This document shows, one piece after another, positions 10,721 through 18,924 of a stretch of 64,000 nucleotides of DNA. Position 1 is the stretch's first letter; every line of letters begins with the position of its first letter. The notes below the pieces were generated by a model. That model was not told the origin of the DNA, searched no databases, and saw only the letters and a list, made by a program, of their open reading frames with translations. Source of the stretch: J054 sp963850255 (GTDB lineage: Bacteria; Pseudomonadota; Gammaproteobacteria; Steroidobacterales; GCA-2729495). Position numbers and translations under genes: made by a program. The stretch spans positions 62,001-126,000 of the forward strand of contig CAWKLL010000024.1 of the NCBI GenBank assembly GCA_963850255.1, given 5' to 3'.

Positions 10721-10771
10721 GTTATCCAGCGATAACGCAACGCGCGGATGAAATTCTCGACAACGCGTTGC
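10721..10771 (-). promoter_or_regulatory. Two adjacent inverted repeats in the CBS gene leader
   Basis: Read on the minus strand, an outer pair (10771-10764 with 10744-10737, eight bases, 19-base loop) is followed at once by a six-base perfect hairpin (10736-10731 with 10726-10721, four-base loop), and then by the GGGGGGAA ribosome site of the CBS gene. The hairpins could end transcription from the AEC gene or act in the CBS leader. There is no T-tract, so a simple terminator is less likely. Confidence 0.35.
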
Positions 10772-10808
10772 GCGCAGCGGATTTACTATAACAGACACAT
10801 CAGCAGCC

Positions 10809-11729
10809 TCAGCCACCCAGCGCCAGGATCAATAGCGCCGGCAATAACAGGAACGCCGCCAGGGTAGATACCAGGATGGCGCCGGCCACTTCTTCCGGAT
10901 CGCGCTCGTAGCGCGCCGCCAGTAAATAACAGAACACTGCCACAGGCATGGAACTCTGGATCAGGATTACGCCGCGTAGCGTGCCTTCCAGGTTCAGCCA
11001 GGTCACGGTAGCAAGTCCCAAAGCGAAGCCCAGGCCCAGGCGCATCAGCGCGAGACCAGCAGCCAGGCCGGCACTGCGCACCCGAAAGTTAGCCAGCGAG
11101 TGGCCCAGGGCCAGCAACATCAACGGAATGGCCAGACCCGCAAACAGGTCCACGGTATTGGCCAGCCAAAGCGGCATGAACGTATCGGTAGACAGCAGCA
11201 CCAGGCCAAAGCCGGCCGCGTAAATTATCGGTGTGCTCACCAGGGTTCGCCAGGCCGAGGCGCGACCCTGGAACAGTGGCCCGAAGACAAACTGGGTGAC
11301 GGAACCCACCAGGTAGAAAGCCACGCCGAGAACCAGACCAGGCTCGCCAAAGGCGAACAGACACAGCGGCAAACCGAGGTTACCGGCGTTGCCGAACACC
11401 ACCGTGGGCAGAAAGCTGCGCAACGGCTGTCCGGCCAGGCGCAGCACCACAGCGCCCACCAGGCCGGTGGTCAGCAGGATAGCCGCGGCGATAGCAACAA
11501 CGCTAAAAAAAGACTGCGGCTCAACTTCGAGACCGGCCATGCCGCGCAAAATCAGGCATGGGGTGCCGATATTCATGATCATTCGGGTCACGAACTCACG
11601 TTCAAAAGGCAGGCCCAGGCGCGCCCAGGCGAAGCCGAAACCCGCGCAGATCAACACCGGCGCGATAATAGGGATAAGCTGTTGGTACAAGGAAATCGGC
11701 TTCCGGCTGGCCAGCGAATATTCTCTCAT
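10809..11729 (-). CDS. AEC family transporter (auxin efflux carrier-like)
   Basis: About 306 residues with some ten hydrophobic segments, including IIAPVLICAGFGFAWARLGL and the mid-protein VVFGNAGNLGLPLCLFAFG, a crossover motif typical of the AEC superfamily. Bacterial members export or import organic acids such as malate or malonate; substrate unknown here. The ATG at 11729 overlaps the ATG of the divergent yceI-like gene on the palindrome CATG; a TTG some 50 bases further in (just before YQQLIPII) is a credible alternative that would separate the two. The stop is about 100 bases ahead of the CBS gene on the same strand. Confidence 0.87.
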   Translation of the reverse strand: MREYSLASRKPISLYQQLIPIIAPVLICAGFGFAWARLGLPFEREFVTRMIMNIGTPCLILRGMAGLEVEPQSFFSVVAIAAAILLTTGLVGAVVLRLAGQPLRSFLPTVVFGNAGNLGLPLCLFAFGEPGLVLGVAFYLVGSVTQFVFGPLFQGRASAWRTLVSTPIIYAAGFGLVLLSTDTFMPLWLANTVDLFAGLAIPLMLLALGHSLANFRVRSAGLAAGLALMRLGLGFALGLATVTWLNLEGTLRGVILIQSSMPVAVFCYLLAARYERDPEEVAGAILVSTLAAFLLLPALLILALGG

Positions 11730-12303
11730 GAGCACACTGCAACAAGTCACCGTCGCCCGGCGCTACCTGCCGATATTGGCCCTGCTGCTGGCGGCCATCG
11801 GCAGCCCGGCATTGGCGGCGAACTATTCCATGCTGGCCACCGACAGCCGCCTCGAGTTCACCGCAAATCAGCAGGGTGCAGATTTTGTCGGACGCTTCGA
11901 AACCTTTAACGCTGCGTTGCGCCTGAACCCGGACGATGCCAGCGACAATTGCCTCAGCGCCAGTGTCGATCTGGCCAGCGTGAATACCGAGTATCAGGAA
12001 CGTGATGAATACCTGGTCGGCGAAGAGTGGTTTAACGTCGCTGAATACCCCACCGCAGAGTTCCTGGCCACGGGATTTAAACCGGATGCCAACGGCGAGT
12101 TCCAGACCACGGCACAGCTGACGCTGCACGGCCAGACCCGCGAACTATCGATGCAGTTTCGCTTTGACGGCCAGCGGCTGACGGGCAGCACGATCATTGA
12201 TCGCGGCGAGTTCCAGGTCGGCCAGGGCATGTGGGCCAGCGATGACATGGTCAGCGTCAAGGTGGGCGTACAGGTTGATGTGCGCTTTGTGCCGGAAGAA
12301 TAA
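11728..12303 (+). CDS. YceI family periplasmic lipid-binding-like protein
   Basis: 191 residues with a signal peptide (hydrophobic YLPILALLLAAIGSPALA, cut near residue 31) and a YceI beta-barrel. Family features are FVGRFETFNAALRLNP, the middle LVGEEWFNVAEYPTAEFLA and the final IDRGEFQVGQGMWASDDMV. YceI proteins bind polyisoprenoid or other lipidic ligands in the periplasm, with no known catalysis. Its start codon overlaps that of the divergent AEC carrier, and I see no strong ribosome site in front of it. Confidence 0.88.
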   Translation: MSTLQQVTVARRYLPILALLLAAIGSPALAANYSMLATDSRLEFTANQQGADFVGRFETFNAALRLNPDDASDNCLSASVDLASVNTEYQERDEYLVGEEWFNVAEYPTAEFLATGFKPDANGEFQTTAQLTLHGQTRELSMQFRFDGQRLTGSTIIDRGEFQVGQGMWASDDMVSVKVGVQVDVRFVPEE

Positions 12304-12375
12304 CTCGCCACACTTCTATCCGTGGCCGCTCGTTATTACCATGGCGGCCCGAACCAGAAAAAAAGGGTCGATGAT

Positions 12376-13038
12376 ATGGGCAGCAATATCAGGCTGACGG
12401 CAGCGGATGGACATCAGCTGGAAGCCTACCGCGCAGATCCGCCCGGTGAAGCGCGCGGCGGTCTGGTGGTTATTCAGGAAATATTCGGCGTCACCGATCA
12501 CATTCAGCGCGTCGCTGACGGCTATGCCGCGGAAGGCTATCGCGTCCTTGCACCCGCCATGTTTGATCGCATCGAGCCAGGCATCCGGCTTGACTACAGT
12601 GACGTGGAACAAGGCCGCGACAGCATGCTGCAACTCGACCAGGATCAGGCTGTGCTGGATATGGAAGCGGCCGTGGCAGCCCTGCAGGATTCCGGCAAGG
12701 TGGCTGTGGTGGGCTATTGCTGGGGTGGCGCGATGGCAGATCTGGCCGCCTGCGAACTGGATATCGCCGCGGCCGTTTCATACTACGGCGGGCGCATCAC
12801 CAGCTGGCTGGAGCTAAAACCGGGCTGCCCGGTGATGTATCACTTTGGCGCGCAGGATCCCCTGATCCCGCCGGACGTGGTCGAGCAGATTCGCGAGGCG
12901 CGCCCGGAGGGCGAGTTTCACGTTTACAGCGAGGCAGGTCATGGCTTCAATTGCGATGAGCGTCCTGACTTCAAACCCGAAAGCGCCGCCCTGGCCCTGG
13001 AGCGCAGCCTGGCGTTTTTCGACCAGCACCTGGGCTAA
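12376..13038 (+). CDS. Dienelactone hydrolase family protein
   Basis: 220-residue alpha/beta hydrolase. The nucleophile is Cys115 in VGYCWGG, with Asp161 (GAQDPLIP) and His189 (EAGHGFNC) completing a Cys-Asp-His triad as in dienelactone hydrolase. The N-terminal VVIQEIFGVTDHIQRVADGYA is also typical. The ATG at 12376 is preceded by AGGG about ten bases upstream, and fits the family N-terminus better than the GTG at 12322. The true substrate is often not dienelactone in such genes; no aromatic ring-cleavage enzyme is adjacent. It ends 17 bases before the convergent FAH-family gene. Confidence 0.88.
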   Translation: MGSNIRLTAADGHQLEAYRADPPGEARGGLVVIQEIFGVTDHIQRVADGYAAEGYRVLAPAMFDRIEPGIRLDYSDVEQGRDSMLQLDQDQAVLDMEAAVAALQDSGKVAVVGYCWGGAMADLAACELDIAAAVSYYGGRITSWLELKPGCPVMYHFGAQDPLIPPDVVEQIREARPEGEFHVYSEAGHGFNCDERPDFKPESAALALERSLAFFDQHLG

Positions 13039-13055
13039 GCGCCGCGGCTGATGGC

Positions 13056-13901
13056 TCAGCCGGCCTCGTCGGCGACCGGGTTCTCCAGTGAGCCGATGCC
13101 GCTGATAGTGACCCGCACGGTATCGCCGGGCTTCAGCCAGCGTTGCGGATCCCGGGCCGCACCCACACCACTGGGCGTGCCGGTGGAAATCACATCGCCG
13201 GGCTGCAACGGGAACATTTGCGACAGATAGGCAATTACGGCGGGTAAGTCGATGCACAGGTCTGCCACGTCGCCCTGTTGCATCAGCTCATCGTTCACGT
13301 GAGTTTCCAGTTGCAGGCGGGTGGGATCCGGAATTTCGTCAACGGTCACTAACCAGGGGCCCATGGCGCCACTGGCCAGAAAGTTTTTGCCGGCAGTAAA
13401 TTGCGACGTATGCCTTTGATAGTCGCGCACCGAGCCGTCCATTAAACAGGTATAGCCGGCCACATAGTCGAGCGCATCGTCACGACTGACATGCCGTGCC
13501 TCACGCCCGATCACCAGCGCGAGTTCGCCTTCGAAATCATAGTGGCTGGACACCCGCGGCCGCAGCATCGTCTGGCCGTGACCCACCAGGCTATCGGGGA
13601 AGCGCACGAACATGGCTGGATAAGCCGGCGGTTCGCGGCCCATTTCGCGGATGTGTTCGAGGTAATTCATACCGATGCACAGGATGCGGCCGGGCCGCGG
13701 CACAGGCGGCAGAAACTCCACCGCACTCAGGGCCATGGCTTCGCCGGTATCCGAGCCGACCTGGGGCAAGCGACGGGCAGCGAGTGCTGCAGCCAGATCG
13801 GGGCAGGCAGCCAGAAAATCCCCGGCGACCGGGTGCACGGAGTCGCCGTCGACGACGCCGTAGCCTTCCTTGCCCTTGTGCTTAAAACTCATCAGACGCA
13901 T
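13056..13901 (-). CDS. Fumarylacetoacetate hydrolase family protein
   Basis: 281-residue member of the FAH superfamily. The N-terminal MRLMSFKHKGKEGYGVVDGD domain is followed by the catalytic domain from about residue 72 (ILCIGMNYLEHIREMG). Metal ligands are visible in HYDFEGELALVIG and YTCLMDGSVRDYQ, with the substrate-loop KNFLASGAMGPWLVT and the C-terminal VISTGTPSGVG. The family hydrolyses or decarboxylates 2,4-diketo acids and related compounds (such as acylpyruvates), and the usual label for this subgroup is 2-keto-4-pentenoate hydratase-like. Substrate cannot be fixed here. It is divergent from the aldehyde dehydrogenase gene, with an 85-base gap. Confidence 0.9.
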   Translation of the reverse strand: MRLMSFKHKGKEGYGVVDGDSVHPVAGDFLAACPDLAAALAARRLPQVGSDTGEAMALSAVEFLPPVPRPGRILCIGMNYLEHIREMGREPPAYPAMFVRFPDSLVGHGQTMLRPRVSSHYDFEGELALVIGREARHVSRDDALDYVAGYTCLMDGSVRDYQRHTSQFTAGKNFLASGAMGPWLVTVDEIPDPTRLQLETHVNDELMQQGDVADLCIDLPAVIAYLSQMFPLQPGDVISTGTPSGVGAARDPQRWLKPGDTVRVTISGIGSLENPVADEAG

Positions 13902-13986
13902 GGCTTGTCTCTGCTACTGGACTGAACGCGATCCTATATCATTCATCAACAAAAGCCCCGACAGATCGGGCCGAACAGGTTTCCCC

Positions 13987-15441
13987 ATGCGGCTTCAGGA
14001 TTCACAGCTATTCCGCCAGCGTTGCTATGTCGACGGCGCCTGGGTCGAGGCGCAATCCGGCCAAAGCATTGCCGTAAACAATCCGTCGGATGGCGCGATT
14101 CTGGGTAGCGTCCCGAACGCCGGCGCCACCGAAACCCGCCGCGCAATCGAGGCGGCTAGCCACGCATTACCCGCCTGGCGGAGCCAGCCGGCCGGGGAAC
14201 GCGCCGCCGTGCTGCGCCGCTGGCACGACCTGCTACTGGAGAACCAGCAGGATCTCGCGCTGATCATGACCGCGGAGCAGGGCAAGCCGCTCACTGAAGC
14301 ACGCGGCGAGATTGCCTATGCCGCCAGCTACTTCGAATGGTTCGGCGAAGAAGCCAAACGCGCCTACGGCGAGGTAATCCCCGGACACCAGGCAGACCGG
14401 CGCATCGTGGTGCTTAAGCAGGCGGTAGGCGTGGTCGCCTGCATAACGCCTTGGAATTTTCCCACCGCCATGCTGGCGCGCAAAGTTGCACCGGCGCTGG
14501 CTGCCGGCTGTACGGTGATCTGCAAACCTTCAGAACTGACACCCTTTTCTGCGCTGGCGCTGGCGGAACTGGGCGAACGCGCCGGCTTGCCAGCCGGTGT
14601 GCTGAACATCGTCACCGGCGAGGCGGCCGCCATCGGCGGCGAGCTCACCGAGCACCATAGCGTTCGCAAACTCAGCTTTACCGGTTCCACCGCGGTGGGA
14701 AAATTGCTGCTCAAGCAGTGCGCGGATACGGTCAAGAAAGTTTCCATGGAACTTGGCGGCAACGCGCCTTTCATCGTTTTCGACGACGCGGATCTGGATG
14801 CCGCCGTCAGCGGTGCCATGGCCAGCAAGTACCGCAACGGCGGACAAACCTGTGTCTGTAGTAATCGCTTGCTGGTTCAGGACGGCATCTATGCTGAGTT
14901 TGTGAAGGCACTGGCGGCAGCGACGGAGCAGCTGGTGGTCGGCGACGGACTGGACAGCGACACGGACCTGGGTCCGTTGATCAATGCCAGCGCGGTCGAA
15001 AAAGTGGAAGCACATATTGCTGATGCCCTGGCCCGCGGGGGTCGCCTGGTCACGGGCGGCGGCCGCCATCCGCTGGGCGGCAGTTTCTTTACGCCTACGG
15101 TTATCGCCGAGGCCGGGCCAGATATGCTGGTCGCCCGGGAAGAGACCTTCGGACCACTGGCACCGGTGTTTCGCTTTACCAGCGAGCAGGATGCCGTGGC
15201 CATGGCTAACGCGACGGAATTTGGCCTGGCCGCCTATGTATTCACGCGCGATCAGGGGCGCGCATGGCGGGTGCCCGAGGCCCTGGAGTACGGCATGGTC
15301 GGCTTGAATACCGGCATTATCTCCACCGAAGTCGCGCCGTTTGGCGGCATCAAGGAGTCCGGACTGGGCCGCGAAGGATCGCATTACGGGCTCGACGACT
15401 ACCTGGAGATCAAGTACCTGTGTATTGCCGGTGTGGATTGA
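13987..15441 (+). CDS. gabD: NAD(P)-dependent succinate-semialdehyde dehydrogenase
   Basis: 484-residue aldehyde dehydrogenase. Catalytic Cys289 lies in GGQTCVCSNR and the general base Glu255 in MELGGNAPF; TPWNFPTAMLARKVAPAL and the cofactor loop FTGSTAVGK are present. The C-terminal PFGGIKESGLGREGSHYGLD followed by DYLEIKYLC is characteristic of GabD, which oxidises succinate semialdehyde to succinate. ATG 13987 gives the usual N-terminal length. No GABA transaminase is near, so it may serve another route that produces the semialdehyde. The MATE gene follows after 24 bases and may share its transcript. Confidence 0.9.
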   Translation: MRLQDSQLFRQRCYVDGAWVEAQSGQSIAVNNPSDGAILGSVPNAGATETRRAIEAASHALPAWRSQPAGERAAVLRRWHDLLLENQQDLALIMTAEQGKPLTEARGEIAYAASYFEWFGEEAKRAYGEVIPGHQADRRIVVLKQAVGVVACITPWNFPTAMLARKVAPALAAGCTVICKPSELTPFSALALAELGERAGLPAGVLNIVTGEAAAIGGELTEHHSVRKLSFTGSTAVGKLLLKQCADTVKKVSMELGGNAPFIVFDDADLDAAVSGAMASKYRNGGQTCVCSNRLLVQDGIYAEFVKALAAATEQLVVGDGLDSDTDLGPLINASAVEKVEAHIADALARGGRLVTGGGRHPLGGSFFTPTVIAEAGPDMLVAREETFGPLAPVFRFTSEQDAVAMANATEFGLAAYVFTRDQGRAWRVPEALEYGMVGLNTGIISTEVAPFGGIKESGLGREGSHYGLDDYLEIKYLCIAGVD

Positions 15442-15465
15442 ACAAGCAATGAGAGACCTTAAAAA

Positions 15466-16842
15466 ATGAAATCCGGCAGCGGCGGACCGCGCCTGATCCA
15501 GGGCCCCATCGGCGAGTCGATACGCTCGCTGATGCTGCCGATGTTAGCCGGCATGATCGCGCTGATTTCCTACAACATCGCCGACACCTATTTTGTCGGT
15601 CAGATCGGCACCCTGGAACTGGCAGCGATCAGTTTTACTTTCCCGGTGAGCTTTATTGTCGGCGCCATCACCATGGGCTTTGGCATCGGCACCTCATCCG
15701 TCGCCGCACGTTTGTTCGGTGCTAACAAGCGCGACGAGGTCGAACGGGTAACGCTGCATGCCATTTTGCTGGGCGTCGCCACAGGCCTGGTGGTGATATT
15801 GGTGGGCGTGAACACCATCGATCCGGTGTTTAGTGCACTGGGCGCCGATGAGACGACCCTGCCGATCATTCACGACTACATGCGCATCTACTACTGGGGC
15901 GGCATCTTCCTGGTTGTACCGATGATTACCAACTCGGTACTGCGCGCTTCCGGGGATGCGAAGACGCCGGCCAAGTTAATGACTGTGGCGGCGGTAACTA
16001 ACATTGTCCTTGACCCGATATTGATCTTCGGACTGTTCGGCTTTCCGAAGCTGGGCGTCGAGGGCGCTGCCATCGCCACGGTTCTGGCGAATGCCGGCAG
16101 CATGTGTGCGTCGATTGGCGTGGTTTACTTCCGCGACAAACTCATTTCTTTCAGCGGGCTCGATCCGAAGCTGATCCTGGACTCCTGGCGGCGGATTCTG
16201 CACGTCGGCCTGCCGTCCATGACCAGCAGCCTGATCGCGCCCATGACCACCGCGTTCATCACCTACCAGGTTGCACAGTTTGGCCAGGAAGCCGTGGCCG
16301 GCTTCGGGATCGCTGCGCGCCTGGAAGGTTTGTCCTTGCTGGCATTGATGGCCCTCAGCGCCGCAATCACGCCGTTTGTTGGCCAGAACTACGGCGCCCG
16401 CGAATACCAGCGGGTGCACGACGGCATGCAGTGGTGCTACCGCTTCTCACTGGTCTACGGGGTTGTGGTAGCGGCTGTGCTGGCGATAAGTTGCGAGTTC
16501 ATTGCGCGGCTGTTTACCGACAGCGAGCTGGCTATCAGCACCGCAACACTGCACATGCGTATTGTGCCGCTCAGCTACCTCGCGCTGGGTTTTGCAATGA
16601 CAGTAAACGGTTCGTTTAATGCCATCGGCAAACCGATGCCGGCCATGTGGATTTCCCTGACCCGCACCTTGCTGGTCTACGCGCCGCTGGCCTTCATCCT
16701 GGCCAAGCTATTCGGACTGGTGGGCGTATTTGTTGCCGCCTGCAGCGCCAACCTCATTGCTGGCGGCGTCGGCTACACCTGGTTTCGCAGCGCCTTCCGC
16801 AAGCAGGTTGCCGAAGAACGGGCCGTGGCAGCCGCGCAATAA
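15466..16842 (+). CDS. MATE family efflux transporter
   Basis: 458-residue membrane protein with about twelve segments in two homologous halves. Marks of the family are the N-terminal RSLMLPMLAGMIALISYNIADTYF region (first half), PMITNSVLRASGDAKTPAKL and, in the second half, AAITPFVGQNYGARE. MATE pumps export cationic drugs or metabolites in exchange for Na+ or H+. GAGAGACC upstream of the ATG at 15466 acts as ribosome site. It converges with the SnoaL-like gene with only one base between stops. Substrate unknown. Confidence 0.92.
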   Translation: MKSGSGGPRLIQGPIGESIRSLMLPMLAGMIALISYNIADTYFVGQIGTLELAAISFTFPVSFIVGAITMGFGIGTSSVAARLFGANKRDEVERVTLHAILLGVATGLVVILVGVNTIDPVFSALGADETTLPIIHDYMRIYYWGGIFLVVPMITNSVLRASGDAKTPAKLMTVAAVTNIVLDPILIFGLFGFPKLGVEGAAIATVLANAGSMCASIGVVYFRDKLISFSGLDPKLILDSWRRILHVGLPSMTSSLIAPMTTAFITYQVAQFGQEAVAGFGIAARLEGLSLLALMALSAAITPFVGQNYGAREYQRVHDGMQWCYRFSLVYGVVVAAVLAISCEFIARLFTDSELAISTATLHMRIVPLSYLALGFAMTVNGSFNAIGKPMPAMWISLTRTLLVYAPLAFILAKLFGLVGVFVAACSANLIAGGVGYTWFRSAFRKQVAEERAVAAAQ

Positions 16843-16843
16843 A

Positions 16844-17335
16844 TCAGGTTTGAGGCGGCGCCGGAAAGCTCACATCCGGCGTGGCCTGATCGATGTCCAG
16901 GTAGATCTTCCAGCGACCGTCCGTATCGCGTTTATAGATCAACGCTGAACGGCCGGCGTCGCGATAAGTCTCACCGCCGTCGCGCGGGGCGCTGGTATAC
17001 CAATACTTGCTCACCAGGTGCGCGGTGTCGCCGTGCACCTCAATTTCCTCAATTTCGAGCCTGAACTCAACCTCGGCGATCCCCATTGCGGGCGCGAAAT
17101 AGGCGCGGATGGCATCGACGCCGCGCAGTGCCGACTGGTTATGCAGGGCTACCAGCGCATCCGGCATGTACAGGCGCATCAAGGCGTCGATATCGCCTGA
17201 CTTGAAGGCGACGATCCACTGCTCAGCAGCAGCCTCGATGTCAGCCCGATCATCCGCCCGCGCTGCCGACCAGCTCAGGCCGCCCGCCAATATCAGCAGC
17301 ACTATCAGGTGGTGGAAAAAATTCTGTCGCTGCAC
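16844..17335 (-). CDS. Secreted SnoaL/DUF4440-like protein
   Basis: 163 residues from a GTG at 17335, which is preceded by GGGAGAG at four bases; a longer ATG version would overlap the divergent dctP leader. A signal peptide (FFHHLIVLLILAGGLSWSAARA) is followed by an NTF2-like cone fold: ADIEAAAEQWIVAFKSGD, then LMRLYMPDALVAL and GDTAHLVSKYWYT. Proteins of this type are small ligand-binding or hydrolytic domains; the exact role is unknown. It lies between a MATE exporter and a TRAP operon on the opposite strand. Confidence 0.78.
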   Translation of the reverse strand: MQRQNFFHHLIVLLILAGGLSWSAARADDRADIEAAAEQWIVAFKSGDIDALMRLYMPDALVALHNQSALRGVDAIRAYFAPAMGIAEVEFRLEIEEIEVHGDTAHLVSKYWYTSAPRDGGETYRDAGRSALIYKRDTDGRWKIYLDIDQATPDVSFPAPPQT

Positions 17336-17411
17336 ATCGCTCTCCCGGGTCGGCAAAATGGCAAGGAACAGACATGGTAACTTGCCAGGCAAGCCCTGAC
17401 ATCGAGGCAAC

Positions 17412-18413
17412 ATGCGAGCTTTTTCTGCTGTATTGCTGATTTTCCTGCTGTGCCCCGTGGTGGGGGCGGAGGAACAACGCCTGACACTGGTAAGCAGCTG
17501 GAATCGTCAGCAAAACTTTACCGACCGGTTCATAGACTACGTCGACGCCGTCAATGCCGCCGGTAAAGGCGTGGTGCAAATTGAGTTTTTGGGCGGCCCC
17601 GAAGTCATCCCCCAGGCCCAGCTGATGTACGCCCTGCGCCGTGGTGTCGTGGATATGGCTTTCGGCGCCATCACTTATTACCGCGGTGTCCTGCCCGAGG
17701 GCGATGCCATTTTTGCCTCCACCATTACACCTGGCGAGGCGCGCGCCAACGGCGGGCTGGCGGCCTTGCAGCCTTACTGGAAAGCGCGAATTAACTCCCA
17801 CTTGCTTGGCTGGGTGCAATCGGGCGTGGGCGTAAATATTTACCTGACGGAGGCGCCGCGCTTTCAGGCTAACGGCATGCCGGACCTGAGCGGACTAAAG
17901 ATTCGCACCTCGCCTTCCAACCGCGAGCTACTTAATGTGCTGGGTGGTCGCGCGGTGCAGATTCCGGTGAAAGAAATCTATACGGCTTTCCAGCGCGGCA
18001 CCGTCGATGGCCTCGCCTTTACCACCACCGGTATTCCCGATCTCGGTATTGATCGCTTCGTGCACTACCGTATCGATCCGGCCTTCCTGCAAATGTCCAT
18101 TTGCGTGCAGATCAACCTCGACAGCTGGGCGGCGCTGACGGTCGAGGCGCGGGAGATTCTGCAGAACGAAGCCATCCGCTACGAACCCAAAGGCCGTGCC
18201 GACTTTTTTGCCCTGCAGGCACGCGAACTGGCCATTCTGGATGAGCGCGGACTGCGCGCGGCACCCGTGGCGGCCGAATATGCTGAGGCGTATCGCGGCC
18301 TGGCTCACGATACCGTCTGGCAAAGAATGGCGCGGCGCGCGCCGCAGGCGGCAGCCGAACTAAAGCCCTATTTCTACCCGCAGGCTGTGCAGCGCGCGGC
18401 GAACACACCATGA
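17412..18413 (+). CDS. dctP: TRAP transporter substrate-binding protein DctP
   Basis: 333-residue periplasmic receptor with a clear signal peptide (AVLLIFLLCPVVGA, cut near residue 20). The DctP fold is shown by QIEFLGGPEVIPQAQ-like sequence near residue 57, LSGLKIRTSPSNRELL with the conserved Arg that clamps the carboxylate, and the IPVKEIYTAFQRGTVDGLAF segment. It delivers a carboxylate ligand to the DctQM permease encoded next; the stop overlaps the dctQ start by four bases. The ligand may be a dicarboxylate, a keto acid or another acid. Confidence 0.9.
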   Translation: MRAFSAVLLIFLLCPVVGAEEQRLTLVSSWNRQQNFTDRFIDYVDAVNAAGKGVVQIEFLGGPEVIPQAQLMYALRRGVVDMAFGAITYYRGVLPEGDAIFASTITPGEARANGGLAALQPYWKARINSHLLGWVQSGVGVNIYLTEAPRFQANGMPDLSGLKIRTSPSNRELLNVLGGRAVQIPVKEIYTAFQRGTVDGLAFTTTGIPDLGIDRFVHYRIDPAFLQMSICVQINLDSWAALTVEAREILQNEAIRYEPKGRADFFALQARELAILDERGLRAAPVAAEYAEAYRGLAHDTVWQRMARRAPQAAAELKPYFYPQAVQRAANTP

Positions 18414-18915
18414 GGCGAGCCTACGACGCATTCATCGAAGGCCTGGCCGGAGTTGCCGGGCTTTTAATCGCCGCCATGTGCGGCCTGATCGTCTGGGATG
18501 TGGCCGCACGCAATCTTGGCCTGCAGCCACCCGCATCCACCGTCGCGCTGACGGAATACGGCTTGCTCTACTTCACCATGGCCGCAGCACCGTGGCTGGT
18601 GCGCAGACGTGGTCATATCGTTGTCGAGATTTTTTATCAGCGCCTGCCGGCGCAGCTGGCGGCCGTGGGTCGATCGCGGCGTGCTGATCCTGTGCAGTGC
18701 CGTCTGTATCTGCGTCGCACTGCTGGCCGGGGTGCTGACCGTAGAAGCCGCGCAGCGCGGTGAGATCGACATGCGCTCTCTGGACACACCGCGCTGGGTG
18801 CTTGTTTGCGCCCTTGTGCCTGGGCTTTGGACTAATGGCCCTGGAATACCTTCGCCTGCTTTGGCTGGGGGAATCAGTCTGCGCAGCGAGCGACCAGCCG
18901 CGCGAGACATTCTAG
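18410..18915 (+). CDS. dctQ: TRAP transporter small membrane subunit DctQ, two frameshifts
   Basis: Small four-helix TRAP subunit. The first frame carries LLIAAMCGLIVWDVAARNLG and TEYGLLYFTMAAAPWLVRRR with the typical GHIVVEIFYQRLP. The frame changes near 18665, after which DRGVLILCSAVCICVALLAG and DMRSLDTPRWVL continue, and again near 18808, after which LGFGLMALEYLRLLWLG leads to a TAG at 18915. Rejoined length, about 168 residues, is normal. The two indels within 150 bases inside an otherwise intact operon look like sequence errors. It sits between dctP (overlap) and dctM (nine-base gap). Confidence 0.85.
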
Positions 18916-18924
18916 GGTCGACGC

